Below, in pieces: positions 8,347 to 16,869 of a stretch of 64,000 nt of DNA (within the stretch, counting starts at the first letter, position 1; the number at the start of each line of letters is the position of its first letter). This DNA comes from a candidate division FCPU426 bacterium (GTDB lineage Bacteria; Oederibacteriota; Muellerivitia; Muellerivitales; Muellerivitaceae). Position numbers and translations under genes: made by a program. The stretch spans positions 218,750 to 282,749 of the forward strand of contig DAIDGV010000024.1 of assembly GCA_027452205.1 (NCBI GenBank), written 5' to 3'. The notes beneath the pieces were generated by a model. It was given only the letters and a program-made list of their open reading frames with translations. It was not told where the DNA came from and ran no database searches.

Positions 8347-9327
8347 ATGGGAACCCGCCAGCTGCCCCAGGCTTTCGAGGCCAAACTCCGCCGCATCATC
8401 CCCCACAATCAATGGGACAAAGCCTATAAGACCTTCGCCGAAGAACGTCCCACGACCTTTCGGGTGAACACGCTTAAGACAACCCCCTTGGAAGTCCGCG
8501 AGAAACTGCAAAGCGACGGTTTCAAGCTCGAGAACGTCCTTTGGTCCAAAGAGGCTTTTGTCCTTCGCAAGGGCAAACAAAAGGACCTCGAAAAGACCGA
8601 TCTCTACCGGACCGGCGCTATCTATGTCCAAGGCCTCTCTAGCATGGTCCCTCCCTTGGTCTTGAACCCCCAACCCGGCGACAAGGTCTTGGACCTCACC
8701 GCCGCTCCCGGCAGCAAGACCACCCAACTCGCCGCCTTGATGGGCAACCAGGGGCAAGTAACCGCCAACGACAACAACGCCATCCGCGTGGAGAAATTGA
8801 AGGCCAACGTGGCCCTTCAAGGCGCTTCCATCGTGACCGTGCTGGAAGCGGGCGACGGTGGTTTGGTCTGGAAAGACCGGCACGAGAGTTTCGATAAAGT
8901 GCTTTTGGACGCGCCCTGCAGTTCGGAGGGCCGCTTTCAATTGGATGTGCCTTCAACCTACGGCTATTGGCGGGAAGACACCAACCGCAAGATGGCCAAG
9001 GACCAGCGGCGTTTGCTCAAATCCGCCGTCCTATCCGTCAAACCCGGCGGCAGCTTGGTCTATTCCACCTGCACCTTCGCTCCCGAAGAGAACGAGATGA
9101 TGGTCCAATGGGCGCTAGAGACCTATGGGGACGCCTTAGAGGTCGAGGAGATCACCCTTTCCCTGCCCGCCCATACCCGGGGCCTGGCCCAATGGGAAGG
9201 AGTTGTCTTTCATCCCTCCGTCACTCGTTCGGTCCGCGTTCTTCCAACCCCCGATGTGGAGGGTTTCTTTGTGGTGCGGTTCAAGAAGATCCGGTCCGTG
9301 CCGCCCCCTCCGTCTCTATACGATTGA
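8347..9327 (+). CDS. RsmB/RsmF-type RNA m5C methyltransferase
   Basis: This is a 326-aa SAM-dependent NOL1/NOP2/sun-family enzyme predicted to make 5-methylcytosine in rRNA or tRNA. The SAM motif is VLDLTAAPGSKTTQLA. The two catalytic cysteines lie in DAPCSSEGRF and YSTCTFAPEENE. The N-terminal RNA-binding part includes the TTFRVNTLK motif. The ATG at 8347 directly follows the DUF2461 stop and is preferred over an in-frame start at 8248 inside that gene. It lacks the C-terminal PUA-like extension of E. coli RsmF, so a shorter RsmF-like or Trm4-like enzyme is likely. Confidence 0.92.
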   Translation: MGTRQLPQAFEAKLRRIIPHNQWDKAYKTFAEERPTTFRVNTLKTTPLEVREKLQSDGFKLENVLWSKEAFVLRKGKQKDLEKTDLYRTGAIYVQGLSSMVPPLVLNPQPGDKVLDLTAAPGSKTTQLAALMGNQGQVTANDNNAIRVEKLKANVALQGASIVTVLEAGDGGLVWKDRHESFDKVLLDAPCSSEGRFQLDVPSTYGYWREDTNRKMAKDQRRLLKSAVLSVKPGGSLVYSTCTFAPEENEMMVQWALETYGDALEVEEITLSLPAHTRGLAQWEGVVFHPSVTRSVRVLPTPDVEGFFVVRFKKIRSVPPPPSLYD

Positions 9328-9338
9328 AAGGAAAATCC

Positions 9339-9791
9339 ATGCGCCGAGAATTACGATTCAAGACCCTGAACGACGCCCGCCGGGAACTGGAACTTCTGTC
9401 CCAAGGGTCCGTCCAAACCTTGGGGGAATGGTCTTATTTCCAGATTCTGACCCACCTCGCCAAAGCTACCGAAGGCTCTACCAAGGGCAAGACCTGGGAA
9501 ATGTCTTGGTGGAAGCGCCATGTCCAGGGACCTGTCTTTTATTTGGCATGCGCTTGGAGAGGGGCCGTACCCGCGGGCATCGGGAAAAAAACCGGCGTTC
9601 CCGTGGAGCGCGTCGAAGGGGATGAAAAGGCGGCCCTCACCCAACTGCTCAAAGTTTTGGACGATTTTGAGAAGTTCGAGGGCAAATTGTCCGAACATCC
9701 CCGCATGGGTCCCTTGAATAAGAAACAATGGACCCGCTTTCACGCCTGGCACCTAGCCAACCATTTGGGCAACGCCCAGCGGACACCCTAG
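9339..9791 (+). CDS. DUF1569 (DinB-like four-helix) protein
   Basis: This is a 150-aa protein of the DinB/YfiT-like superfamily, DUF1569 branch. It has the two His-bearing helices expected for a metal site: EWSYFQILTHLAKATE (about 29-44) and the C-terminal RFHAWHLANHLGNAQ, plus the DUF1569-typical HPRMGPLNKKQW. Function is unknown; related proteins include metal-dependent thiol transferases. AAAGG lies 8 nt before the ATG. It is the last gene of the four-gene operon and runs directly into the large repeat array. Confidence 0.82.
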   Translation: MRRELRFKTLNDARRELELLSQGSVQTLGEWSYFQILTHLAKATEGSTKGKTWEMSWWKRHVQGPVFYLACAWRGAVPAGIGKKTGVPVERVEGDEKAALTQLLKVLDDFEKFEGKLSEHPRMGPLNKKQWTRFHAWHLANHLGNAQRTP

Positions 9792-9795
9792 GTCA

Positions 9796-10612
9796 CAAAA
9801 AGGCACGCCGCAGATGCACGCAGATAAGGGATGAAGATAATTAGTTTTTTTCTGCGCGGGCAAGCCCGTCCTCCTTGATCCGCGGTTGCTTTTTATCTTT
9901 TTGCTTCATCCAAGAATGATTAGCCACAGATGCAGGAGATTCAGTGGATAAACAATCAAGACAAAATCATTTTAGCCGCCGATGAACGCAGATGGACGCA
10001 GATAAGGAATGAAGATCATTAGCATTTATCGGCGCGGGCAAGCCGTCCGCCTTGATCGGCGGTTGCTTTTTATCTTTTGCCTCATCCCCTGGATCCCCTG
10101 CATCTGTGGCTAAAAAATTAATTCTTAATCTTTGCCTTTACCCCAAAATCAAAATTTGTTTAGCCACAGTTAAAGGGAGTCCGGGGGATAAACAACCACC
10201 GCAAAACCTTTTTAGCCGCCGATGAACGCAGATGGACACAGATGGACGCCGATAAGGAATGAAGATCATTAGCATCTATCGGCGCGGACAAGCCGTCCGC
10301 CTTGATCGGCGGTTACTTTAAATCTTTACCTTCACCAAAGAATGGTTGGCCACAGATGCAGGAGATTCAGTGGATAAACAATCAAGACAAAATCATTTTA
10401 GCCGCCAATGAACGCAGATAAAGAATGAAGATCATTAGCCTTTATCGGCGGTTGCTTTAAATCTTTTTGCTTCATCCCATGCATCCCCTGCATCTGTGGC
10501 TAAAAAAATTTTAATCTTGGGATTAAAGCAGGGATAAACAACCAATGCAAAACCACTTTAGCTGCCGATGAAAAATTGCGGGTTAAGGTTTATTAGCTCT
10601 CATTCGCGGCCA
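9796..10612. repeat. Large alternating array of family A and family B palindromic repeats
   Basis: About 820 bp without a gene. Family A units lie near 9796-9890, 9972-10075, 10213-10317 and 10398-10460, with a decayed fifth at 10557-10610. Family B arms lie near 9920-9955, 10082-10195 (a full unit), 10348-10383 and 10470-10540. The joints are conserved: A units run out as TTGCTTTAAATCTTT and then CTTCATCCC opens B; B ends GGATAAACAA and then AGCCGCC opens A. A 58-nt stretch is identical at 9923-9980 and 10349-10406. Internal spacers differ in the A units but are largely conserved in the B units. Confidence 0.88.
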
Positions 10613-10636
10613 TGAATTTGGGGAGTTGAATATCCC

Positions 10637-12616
10637 TCACTTGCTATTGGGATGTCCCTCGAAAGGCACCCATTTTTCCTGGGGCAAGGCATGGCTCATC
10701 AGGTAAGCGATGAGCGTATTGCCATAGGCTAAAAAGTGGTGATGGCAGCACTCCTCGGTAATGGGAAAGAACCCGGTCTTCAGGTCGTCAAAATCCCTCG
10801 ATAGGTCCATCATCGGCACCTGGTCCTTCAGGGCGATCTCATTCCAGAAGGACTGGTATTCCTTCAAGGGCCGGGCCCCCTCGCTGGGCACGAAACAGAT
10901 CATGAATTTGGGCGCTTGTCCCCCGTTGTTCTTCATGCCATTCAAGGTACCCGCCAAAAGCTTCAAAGGTTTTCCGAACATCTCCAGAAGGTCCGCGCGG
11001 ATAGCCGGGTCATGGGACAAAAGAAGGTCCTGGAAGGTCTTCGTGAACTCCACCTGCCCCTTCGCGTTGATGTCGGCCCATTGTTTGTCCCGGGCCCGGG
11101 TGAAAAGGTCCCCAGGAGCGCCCTTGGGCATGCGCTCGGAGATGGGTTTCGTCAGGAACTCCGTATTGATGTCCCCCGTCGGGATGCCTTCGTCGGTCAA
11201 AGGCTCCTCATAGTAATAATGGAACTGTTCCTCCTGGTAAGGGGTGACAAAGTCGATGACCAGGTCCACATCGTACTTTTTCACCAGGTCCGGTATCTCC
11301 GCGTTGCCGTAATCCATCAGGGAACCGCTGGGATGTCCAATGTTCAAGACCTCGAAATGCTCGCCCACATTGGCCAGGGACCCTTCGGCGTTCAGGAAAA
11401 ATTCCAGTTGTTTGGACAGGGTTTGGCTCAGGAGCGAATTCTCGTCATGCACCGCGGCGTCTTTGTCCTCAAAGGCCGTCGGCGCGGTCACCAGCATCGA
11501 ATTTCCGGCGATCAGGATGCGGAAGGTATGGGGCGGTTTCTGCGCGGGATAATCGAAATCCGAAAGGTGCTTTTTGGAATCCGCCCGGCTCCGGGCACTC
11601 CAGGTGTCCTTGAAGTCATAGTCCTTCACGCTGACGATGGAATTGGTATTGGACACCCTTTCGGTGATGAAGAACTTACGGGGTTCTTTGGGCGAGGCGG
11701 TGAACCCAATGGGCCGGTTCGGGTCCACATTCAGGAAAGGCGCGTAAGCGGCGCTGTTGTTCTCCATCAGGAATCCCCAGGCGGTGGGCAACCGGACCGG
11801 TTTGACCTCCGGCAAGAGCCGCACCAGTGAGCTGTTCCCGGACTGGATGCCATAAAGCTGGTCATCGGACACCGTCATCGCGACGACCTCGGTCTTCTGG
11901 GTGATCTGTCGTAGGTCCACGCTCTTTACCTGGGCGCTGTCGTCCAAGCGGATGTCGAGCGCGCAGACCAACTGGGTGTTCCCGTCCGAAACATAGATCT
12001 CGTCGTGATAAACGCAGAGGGCCCGGGGCTGGGTCATCCGGGGGTCTTTATCAAAGATGGTGGTCAAAGCCTTGGTCTTGAGGTCCAACCGCAGGATGCG
12101 GCCCAAAGCCTGGTCCGAGATATAAAGATGCTTATCCTTGGGCCAATAGACCATGTTGTAACCGTCCACAACCCCGCCCGCCACCAGGGTGGTGACCTGC
12201 TTGCCGGGGATGTCGATGAGCCTCACCGCGCCGTCGGCGATGTCGAAGACCGCCAGTTGGTCGCCGGGTAGATAAGCTAAGGCCGTGGGCTGCTTGAATT
12301 GGGCGGTGGTCAGGGAACCATCCTGGTTGCCTTCCACGCCGCTTCCGGCCAGGGTCTCGACCCGCCCATTCTCGTAGGGATAGACGATCCGGATGCGGTG
12401 ATTATCCTCGTCGGCCACGAAAAGCCGGTTGCCCTCACTGTCAAAGACCAACCCTTGGGGATGGTTAAAATAGGCCTCATCAAAAGCGCCGTCCTGGAAA
12501 CCGCCATCGTCATGGCCTGCCACCAGGCTGTTGAAATATTCCATCGGGGTCGTAGCCCCCAAGGGAACGGCGAGGAGAAGAAGACAGACCATCAGGAAAA
12601 GCCGGGAAGATCGCAT
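10637..12616 (-). CDS. Secreted NHL-propeller / SGNH-like protein, paralogue 1
   Basis: This is a 659-aa exported protein. A signal peptide (MRSSRLFLMVCLLLLAVPLG) is followed by NHL repeats over about residues 25-320, with motifs such as NHPQGLVFDSEGNRLFVAD and NHRIRI. A second domain opens near residue 370 with RILIAGNSMLVTAP, which resembles SGNH block I. It ends with CCHHHFLAYGNTLIAYLM, which resembles the block V His. The ATG at 12616 has AAGGAAA upstream and is chosen over one at 12661. The adjacent gene at 12758 is a full-length paralogue, and both follow livH-livM in the same direction. The function is unknown; an extracellular esterase or acyl hydrolase on a propeller scaffold is an inference. 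Confidence 0.85.
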   Translation of the reverse strand: MRSSRLFLMVCLLLLAVPLGATTPMEYFNSLVAGHDDGGFQDGAFDEAYFNHPQGLVFDSEGNRLFVADEDNHRIRIVYPYENGRVETLAGSGVEGNQDGSLTTAQFKQPTALAYLPGDQLAVFDIADGAVRLIDIPGKQVTTLVAGGVVDGYNMVYWPKDKHLYISDQALGRILRLDLKTKALTTIFDKDPRMTQPRALCVYHDEIYVSDGNTQLVCALDIRLDDSAQVKSVDLRQITQKTEVVAMTVSDDQLYGIQSGNSSLVRLLPEVKPVRLPTAWGFLMENNSAAYAPFLNVDPNRPIGFTASPKEPRKFFITERVSNTNSIVSVKDYDFKDTWSARSRADSKKHLSDFDYPAQKPPHTFRILIAGNSMLVTAPTAFEDKDAAVHDENSLLSQTLSKQLEFFLNAEGSLANVGEHFEVLNIGHPSGSLMDYGNAEIPDLVKKYDVDLVIDFVTPYQEEQFHYYYEEPLTDEGIPTGDINTEFLTKPISERMPKGAPGDLFTRARDKQWADINAKGQVEFTKTFQDLLLSHDPAIRADLLEMFGKPLKLLAGTLNGMKNNGGQAPKFMICFVPSEGARPLKEYQSFWNEIALKDQVPMMDLSRDFDDLKTGFFPITEECCHHHFLAYGNTLIAYLMSHALPQEKWVPFEGHPNSK

Positions 12617-12667
12617 GGGTAAATTTCCTTTCCAGGATCGGCATCGATAAGGAACGAACAACCCGAA

Positions 12668-12706
12668 TTTATCGGCGTTTATCAGCCTTGATCGGCGGGT
12701 TGCTTT
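12668..12706. repeat. Family A half-repeat
   Basis: Only the right arm is well preserved: TTTATCGGCGTTTATCAGCC continuing to GATCGGCGGGTTGCTTT. The matching left arm is reduced to a degenerate ATCGGCATCGATAAGG near 12637-12652. It separates the two NHL/SGNH paralogues. Confidence 0.7.
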
Positions 12707-12757
12707 GTCTTTTAGTTGGTAATCCCGCTTATTTTATCGCAGATCAAGTGAAGACGG

Positions 12758-14743
12758 TCATTTAGAAGGGGCGCCGGGACCCAAAGGGATCCATCCCTTT
12801 TGCGGGAGGTAATGCAGCAAAAGCTGGGCGATCAATTCGTTCCCGTAGGCTGAAAAGTGCTGGTGGCAGCAGGCTTCAGTGGCGGGGTAATAGCTATATC
12901 TCAGGTCCTCATAGGGTTTGGACAGGTCCAGCAGGTCCAAATTGTTCTGCGTGCAAACATCCGACCAAAAAGACCGGTAATGAGCGACATAATCGCAGTC
13001 AGGATCTGGGACAAATAAGAACTTAAGCCGCGGCGCGTGCCCCGCGGGACTGACCCTAACTGTTCTCAACCGATGGTCCAGGACTTGTAAGGGTTTGCCC
13101 AGCATCGTGATCAGGTCGTTCCGGACCTCCGACCCGCCCCGGTTCAACAAATCCTGAAAAAAGACGAATTTTAAGCGCTGCGGATTCTCCTCATAGACCA
13201 AGTGAAGGTCGAAGCATTGCTTGAGAAAACTTGCGGGAACGCCGGAAGGGACCCGTTCTTTCCAGGGCTTGGCCAAGTATTCGGTATCCAGGGGGCCGGG
13301 GATACCTTCGGAGGTCAGGGGGCGAAGGAAATAATCCTCGAAAGCTTCCTCAAACGTCGGGGTCAGAAGACCCAACACCAGGTCCACGTCGTATTTTTCC
13401 ACCACCGGAGGCACCTGCTCGTTCACGAAAAAAGGCAGTTTTAATCCTGGCCGGCCCAACACCAGTACCTCAAAATGCTCGGAGACCCCTTCCAAAGCGG
13501 CTTCGGTATTCAACAATAGTTCCAACCGTTTGGCGAAGGTGTCCAACCGCAGAGAACGGAAATCCTGGTTGGTGACCGCCGCGTGTTTTTCCAACTCCTC
13601 ATCGCTCAAGACCCTCGGCGCGGTGACCACGCGGGAGGTCCCCACGATCAGGATGCGAAAGGTCTTGGGCGGTTTTTGCGTGGGATAATCGAAGTCCGTC
13701 AATTCCCGGTTGACTCCCGCGGGATCCCGGGCAGACCAATGCTCGGCGTAATGATCGTCCTTCACGCTGATGACACAGTTCAAATGGGCCCGGGGTTGGG
13801 CGATGAAAAAACGATCCTTCTCCCGGGGCGAGACCGCGAATCCCATCGCCGACCCTCCCGATGGCCCGATCAGGGGGAAATAGCTGGGGTTTTTGGCCGA
13901 GAGCAGGAAGCCGCCCATGGAAGGGATACCCACCGACCGGGGTTCGGGCCAAAGAACGACCATGGGATCCTCCCCGGCCTGCAATGCGTATAGCTGGTCT
14001 CCCGCGAAGGTCATCTCCTCAATGCCGTCGCCGGTGGCGATCTGGCTCATCACCGACGGCGCTGCCGACGGGTCCGTGCCCGCGGCACGGTCGATACGGT
14101 AGACCGCGGAATTTTTCATGTCGGAAACAAAAAGGATCCCCTCATGGATGCAGATCGCCGTGGGCGATGTCAGCACCGGATTGTTCTGGAGGGCGATGGT
14201 GACCTTGTCGGTCTTCAGGTCGAACCGGTCCAACCGGTTGTTCAGGGGGTCGGTCAGGTAAAGGGCGTTGTCTTCCGCCCGGTAAGCCATATTCCAGAGC
14301 GGTCCCACGTTCTTGGCCAGGACGTGGAAGGTCTTGGTGCCCAGATCGATCCATTTCAAGGACTGGTCGTTCACGCAATAGACCACCAAATGATCCCCAG
14401 GCAGATAAAGGATAAGCATGGGTCCGGACAGTGAAATACGGCCGAGGGGTCCTTCGTCTTTGTTATCCGGGCCTGAGCCAGCCAGGGTCTCGACCCGGTT
14501 ATCCTCGTCTAGATAGATCACCCGGATGCGGTTATTGCGGCTGTCCGCCACGAAAAGACGCTGGCCCTTGTCATCGAAAGCCAATCCGGTGGGTTGGTTG
14601 AAACGGGCGTCATCAAAAGCGCCATCCTCATAACCCGCGTCATCGTTTCCCGCCACCAAGTTGGTGTAATAATTCATCGGCGAGACAGCCCCCAGGGGGG
14701 CTGTGAGGATCAAAAGGAAAAGAACGCGTTTGAGGTATTTCAT
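12758..14743 (-). CDS. Secreted NHL-propeller / SGNH-like protein, paralogue 2
   Basis: This is a 661-aa paralogue of the gene at 10637, with the same architecture. A signal peptide (MKYLKRVLFLLILTAPLG) precedes the shared family motif NYYTNLVAGNDDAGYEDGAF. NHL repeats (FNQPTGLAFDDKGQRLFVAD, SRNNRIRVI) run to about residue 320. A second domain starts RILIVGTSRVVTAP and ends CCHQHFSAYGNELIAQLL. The block I motif is GTS here and GNS in paralogue 1, so the candidate catalytic Ser is kept in both. The start at 14743 is 26 bp after the livM stop, suggesting one transcript with livH-livM. An upstream in-frame start at 14803 would overlap livM. Confidence 0.85.
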   Translation of the reverse strand: MKYLKRVLFLLILTAPLGAVSPMNYYTNLVAGNDDAGYEDGAFDDARFNQPTGLAFDDKGQRLFVADSRNNRIRVIYLDEDNRVETLAGSGPDNKDEGPLGRISLSGPMLILYLPGDHLVVYCVNDQSLKWIDLGTKTFHVLAKNVGPLWNMAYRAEDNALYLTDPLNNRLDRFDLKTDKVTIALQNNPVLTSPTAICIHEGILFVSDMKNSAVYRIDRAAGTDPSAAPSVMSQIATGDGIEEMTFAGDQLYALQAGEDPMVVLWPEPRSVGIPSMGGFLLSAKNPSYFPLIGPSGGSAMGFAVSPREKDRFFIAQPRAHLNCVISVKDDHYAEHWSARDPAGVNRELTDFDYPTQKPPKTFRILIVGTSRVVTAPRVLSDEELEKHAAVTNQDFRSLRLDTFAKRLELLLNTEAALEGVSEHFEVLVLGRPGLKLPFFVNEQVPPVVEKYDVDLVLGLLTPTFEEAFEDYFLRPLTSEGIPGPLDTEYLAKPWKERVPSGVPASFLKQCFDLHLVYEENPQRLKFVFFQDLLNRGGSEVRNDLITMLGKPLQVLDHRLRTVRVSPAGHAPRLKFLFVPDPDCDYVAHYRSFWSDVCTQNNLDLLDLSKPYEDLRYSYYPATEACCHQHFSAYGNELIAQLLLHYLPQKGWIPLGPGAPSK

Positions 14744-14769
14744 GGGATCTCTTGGACCAACGGCCGGGT

Positions 14770-15735
14770 TTATTGGGGGGAACGGGGTTTGAACAGTTCC
14801 CAAATTTCACGCCGCCCCAGCATGCCCTGGGGCCGCACCAGCATCATCACGATCAGCAAGAAAGAGTATATGACCATTCGCAGGTCCACATGGGTCCAAT
14901 CCTGAAGGGGCCGCAAAGCCTCGGGTAAAAAAGTGAGGATAAAGGCCGCCAAGATGGCCCCCGAAACCGACCCCATGCCGCCCAAGACCACCATGATGAC
15001 GATCTCGACCGATTTCATGAAATCGAAGGAACTGGGGTTGATATAGGAAAGATAATGGGCGAAAAGCCCGCCGGCCACGCCCGCCACCGCTGAGGAGACC
15101 ACAAAAGCGCCTACTTTATAGGTGGTCGTGTCCACCCCCATGGCTTCCGCCGCGATCTCATTCTCGCGGATGGCCAACAAGGCCCGGCCTTGGGACGCCA
15201 TCACGAACCGGTGCGTCAAAAGCACGAAAGCGGATAAGAGAAAAACGACCAAAAAGGCGCTGGTGCTATTGGGGATGCTGATGAAACCCCGGGCCCCGCC
15301 TACCGCTTGGATATTGAGGATGATGACCCGGATGATCTCGCCAAAACCCAAGGTGACAATGGCCAAATAATCGCCCCGGAGGCGCAAGGTCGGCAGACCC
15401 ACCAAGTAACCCACGAAACCACTGGCGATGGCCGCCGCCAAAAGGGACAGAAGCAAAGCCGCCTGGTCTCCCAGGGGCGTTCCATGCAGAAAGCCCAGCC
15501 CGAAAACATTGAGTGAAGCCGCGGTATAGGCGCCCACCGCCATGAACCCCGCTTGGCCCAGGGAAAACTGGCCCGAAAGACCATTCACCAGATTGAGGGA
15601 CACTGCCAGGATGGCGTTGATGCAAGCGAGGATCAGAAGTTGGCCGAAATAAGGCGGAAGGACTTGGGTCAAACCTTGGGCGGCCAAAGCGATGACCGTT
15701 AGGATGACCAACCACTGAAGGTTCGCGCGCATCAC
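14770..15735 (-). CDS. livM: Branched-chain amino acid-type ABC transporter permease LivM
   Basis: This is a 321-aa inner-membrane permease of the HAAT family. Hallmarks are LAVSLNLVNGLSGQFSLGQAGFMAVGAY near the N-terminus (seen in two parts), LPTLRLRGDYLAIVTLGFGEIIR and IRENEIAAEAMGVDTTTYK, the EAA-type loop for ATPase contact. The C-terminal segment GGMGSVSGAILAAF is also typical. The start overlaps the livH stop by 4 nt (ATGA). The ATPase partners LivG and LivF are not in this window; the likely binding protein lies 3 kb away at 18840. Confidence 0.93.
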   Translation of the reverse strand: MMRANLQWLVILTVIALAAQGLTQVLPPYFGQLLILACINAILAVSLNLVNGLSGQFSLGQAGFMAVGAYTAASLNVFGLGFLHGTPLGDQAALLLSLLAAAIASGFVGYLVGLPTLRLRGDYLAIVTLGFGEIIRVIILNIQAVGGARGFISIPNSTSAFLVVFLLSAFVLLTHRFVMASQGRALLAIRENEIAAEAMGVDTTTYKVGAFVVSSAVAGVAGGLFAHYLSYINPSSFDFMKSVEIVIMVVLGGMGSVSGAILAAFILTFLPEALRPLQDWTHVDLRMVIYSFLLIVMMLVRPQGMLGRREIWELFKPRSPQ

Positions 15736-16634
15736 ACCTTCTCCGGTTGGTACTTGCCGAAAAGACCCGCAGGTTTGAAGAGAAGGATCAGGATAAGAAT
15801 GGCAAAGGCCAAAGCGTCCCGGTAGGTCGAGGACCCATACCCCACCACCATCGATTCGGCGATACCCATCAGGAACCCGCCCACCACCGCGCCCCGGATA
15901 GAGCCGATACCGCCCAAGACCGCCGCCACAAAAGCTTTTAAGCCGATCATGACCCCCATCAAGGGGTCTACTTTAGGATAAGAAATGCAGACCAGGATGC
16001 CCGCGGCGGCAGCCAGGGCGGACCCGACGGCGAAGGTGAAGGAGATGATCTTGTCCGTAGGGATGCCCACGAGAGAGGCGATCTCATGGGAATAGGATAC
16101 CGCCCGCATCGCCCGGCCCAGCTTGGTCTTGAGGACGATCCATTCCAGGACCACCATCAGGAAAAGGGATGTGCCGAAAACGGTCACTTGCTGGTTCGTG
16201 ATGGCGACCTGCCCGAACTGGAACCAGTTCATACTGGGCATGATGTCGGGAAAGACCCGGGGCGTGGCCCCAAAGACCACCTGGCCCAGGTTCTCCAGCA
16301 ATAAAGAGACCCCCACCGCGGTAATGAGCAGGTTCAGCCGGGGAAAATTCCGCAAAGGTCGGTAAGCGAAACGCTCGATGAACAGACCCAAAAGGGCCGA
16401 GACCGCCATGGCCGCCAAAAGGACGATGAAAAAGTGGAACAAATCCGGATGGGCTGGCCCGTTCACCGCCAGGGCGGTAAAAAGCCCCGCATAGGCGCCC
16501 ACCATGACGATGTCCCCATGGGCGAAATTGATCAGCCGTAGGATGCCATAGACCATCGTATAACCCAGGGCGATCAAGGCGTAGATGGACCCCAGGGCTG
16601 TGCCATTGAGCAAGAGCTGTAAAAAACCTTCCAT
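15732..16634 (-). CDS. livH: Branched-chain amino acid-type ABC transporter permease LivH
   Basis: This is a 300-aa HAAT-family permease. It opens LLNGTALGSIYALIALGYTM and continues VYGILRLINFAHGDIVMVGA, the classical LivH start. The ATPase-contact loop is RAMRAVSYSHEIASLVGIPTDKIIS (seen across residues about 190-215), and GGIGSIRGAVVGGFLMG lies near the C-terminus. The ATG at 16634 is preferred over one at 16709 because it begins at the family's usual residue. It is the first gene of livH-livM and probably of the NHL/SGNH pair behind them. Confidence 0.93.
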   Translation of the reverse strand: MEGFLQLLLNGTALGSIYALIALGYTMVYGILRLINFAHGDIVMVGAYAGLFTALAVNGPAHPDLFHFFIVLLAAMAVSALLGLFIERFAYRPLRNFPRLNLLITAVGVSLLLENLGQVVFGATPRVFPDIMPSMNWFQFGQVAITNQQVTVFGTSLFLMVVLEWIVLKTKLGRAMRAVSYSHEIASLVGIPTDKIISFTFAVGSALAAAAGILVCISYPKVDPLMGVMIGLKAFVAAVLGGIGSIRGAVVGGFLMGIAESMVVGYGSSTYRDALAFAILILILLFKPAGLFGKYQPEKV

Positions 16635-16740
16635 GGAACCGCCTATCTGTTGATGGAACCCCGAAATTTTACATGAACCCGGTGGAGACCCATAGAAAAA
16701 CCGGGACAAAAACCATACTTTCTACTTCAAAGAATTCTAT

Positions 16741-16834
16741 GAACCGCCGATAACACCCGATATACCCGGTAAAAACTATTTTTTGGTGCTATTTATCTTT
16801 ATCAGCGTCCATCGGACTTGATCGGCGGTTGCTT
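16741..16834. repeat. Family A palindromic repeat, isolated copy
   Basis: Arms GAACCGCCGATAACACCCGA and, at 16801-16834, ATCAGCGTCC continuing to GATCGGCGGTTGCTTT. It lies in the divergent spacer between livH and the metallophosphoesterase gene, so here it cannot simply be a terminator. Confidence 0.82.
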
Positions 16835-16869
16835 TAAAATGATCTTAATTACATTTCTTCGAGGAAACC

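Noticed and set aside
9796-10612. CRISPR array
   Set aside because: The repeats are palindromic units of two alternating families with unequal lengths and no unique spacers of constant size; no cas gene is nearby.
10916-11830. Plus-strand frame of 304 codons opposite paralogue 1
   Set aside because: It is an antisense shadow of a clearly coding gene in GC-rich DNA, with no family features and no RBS.
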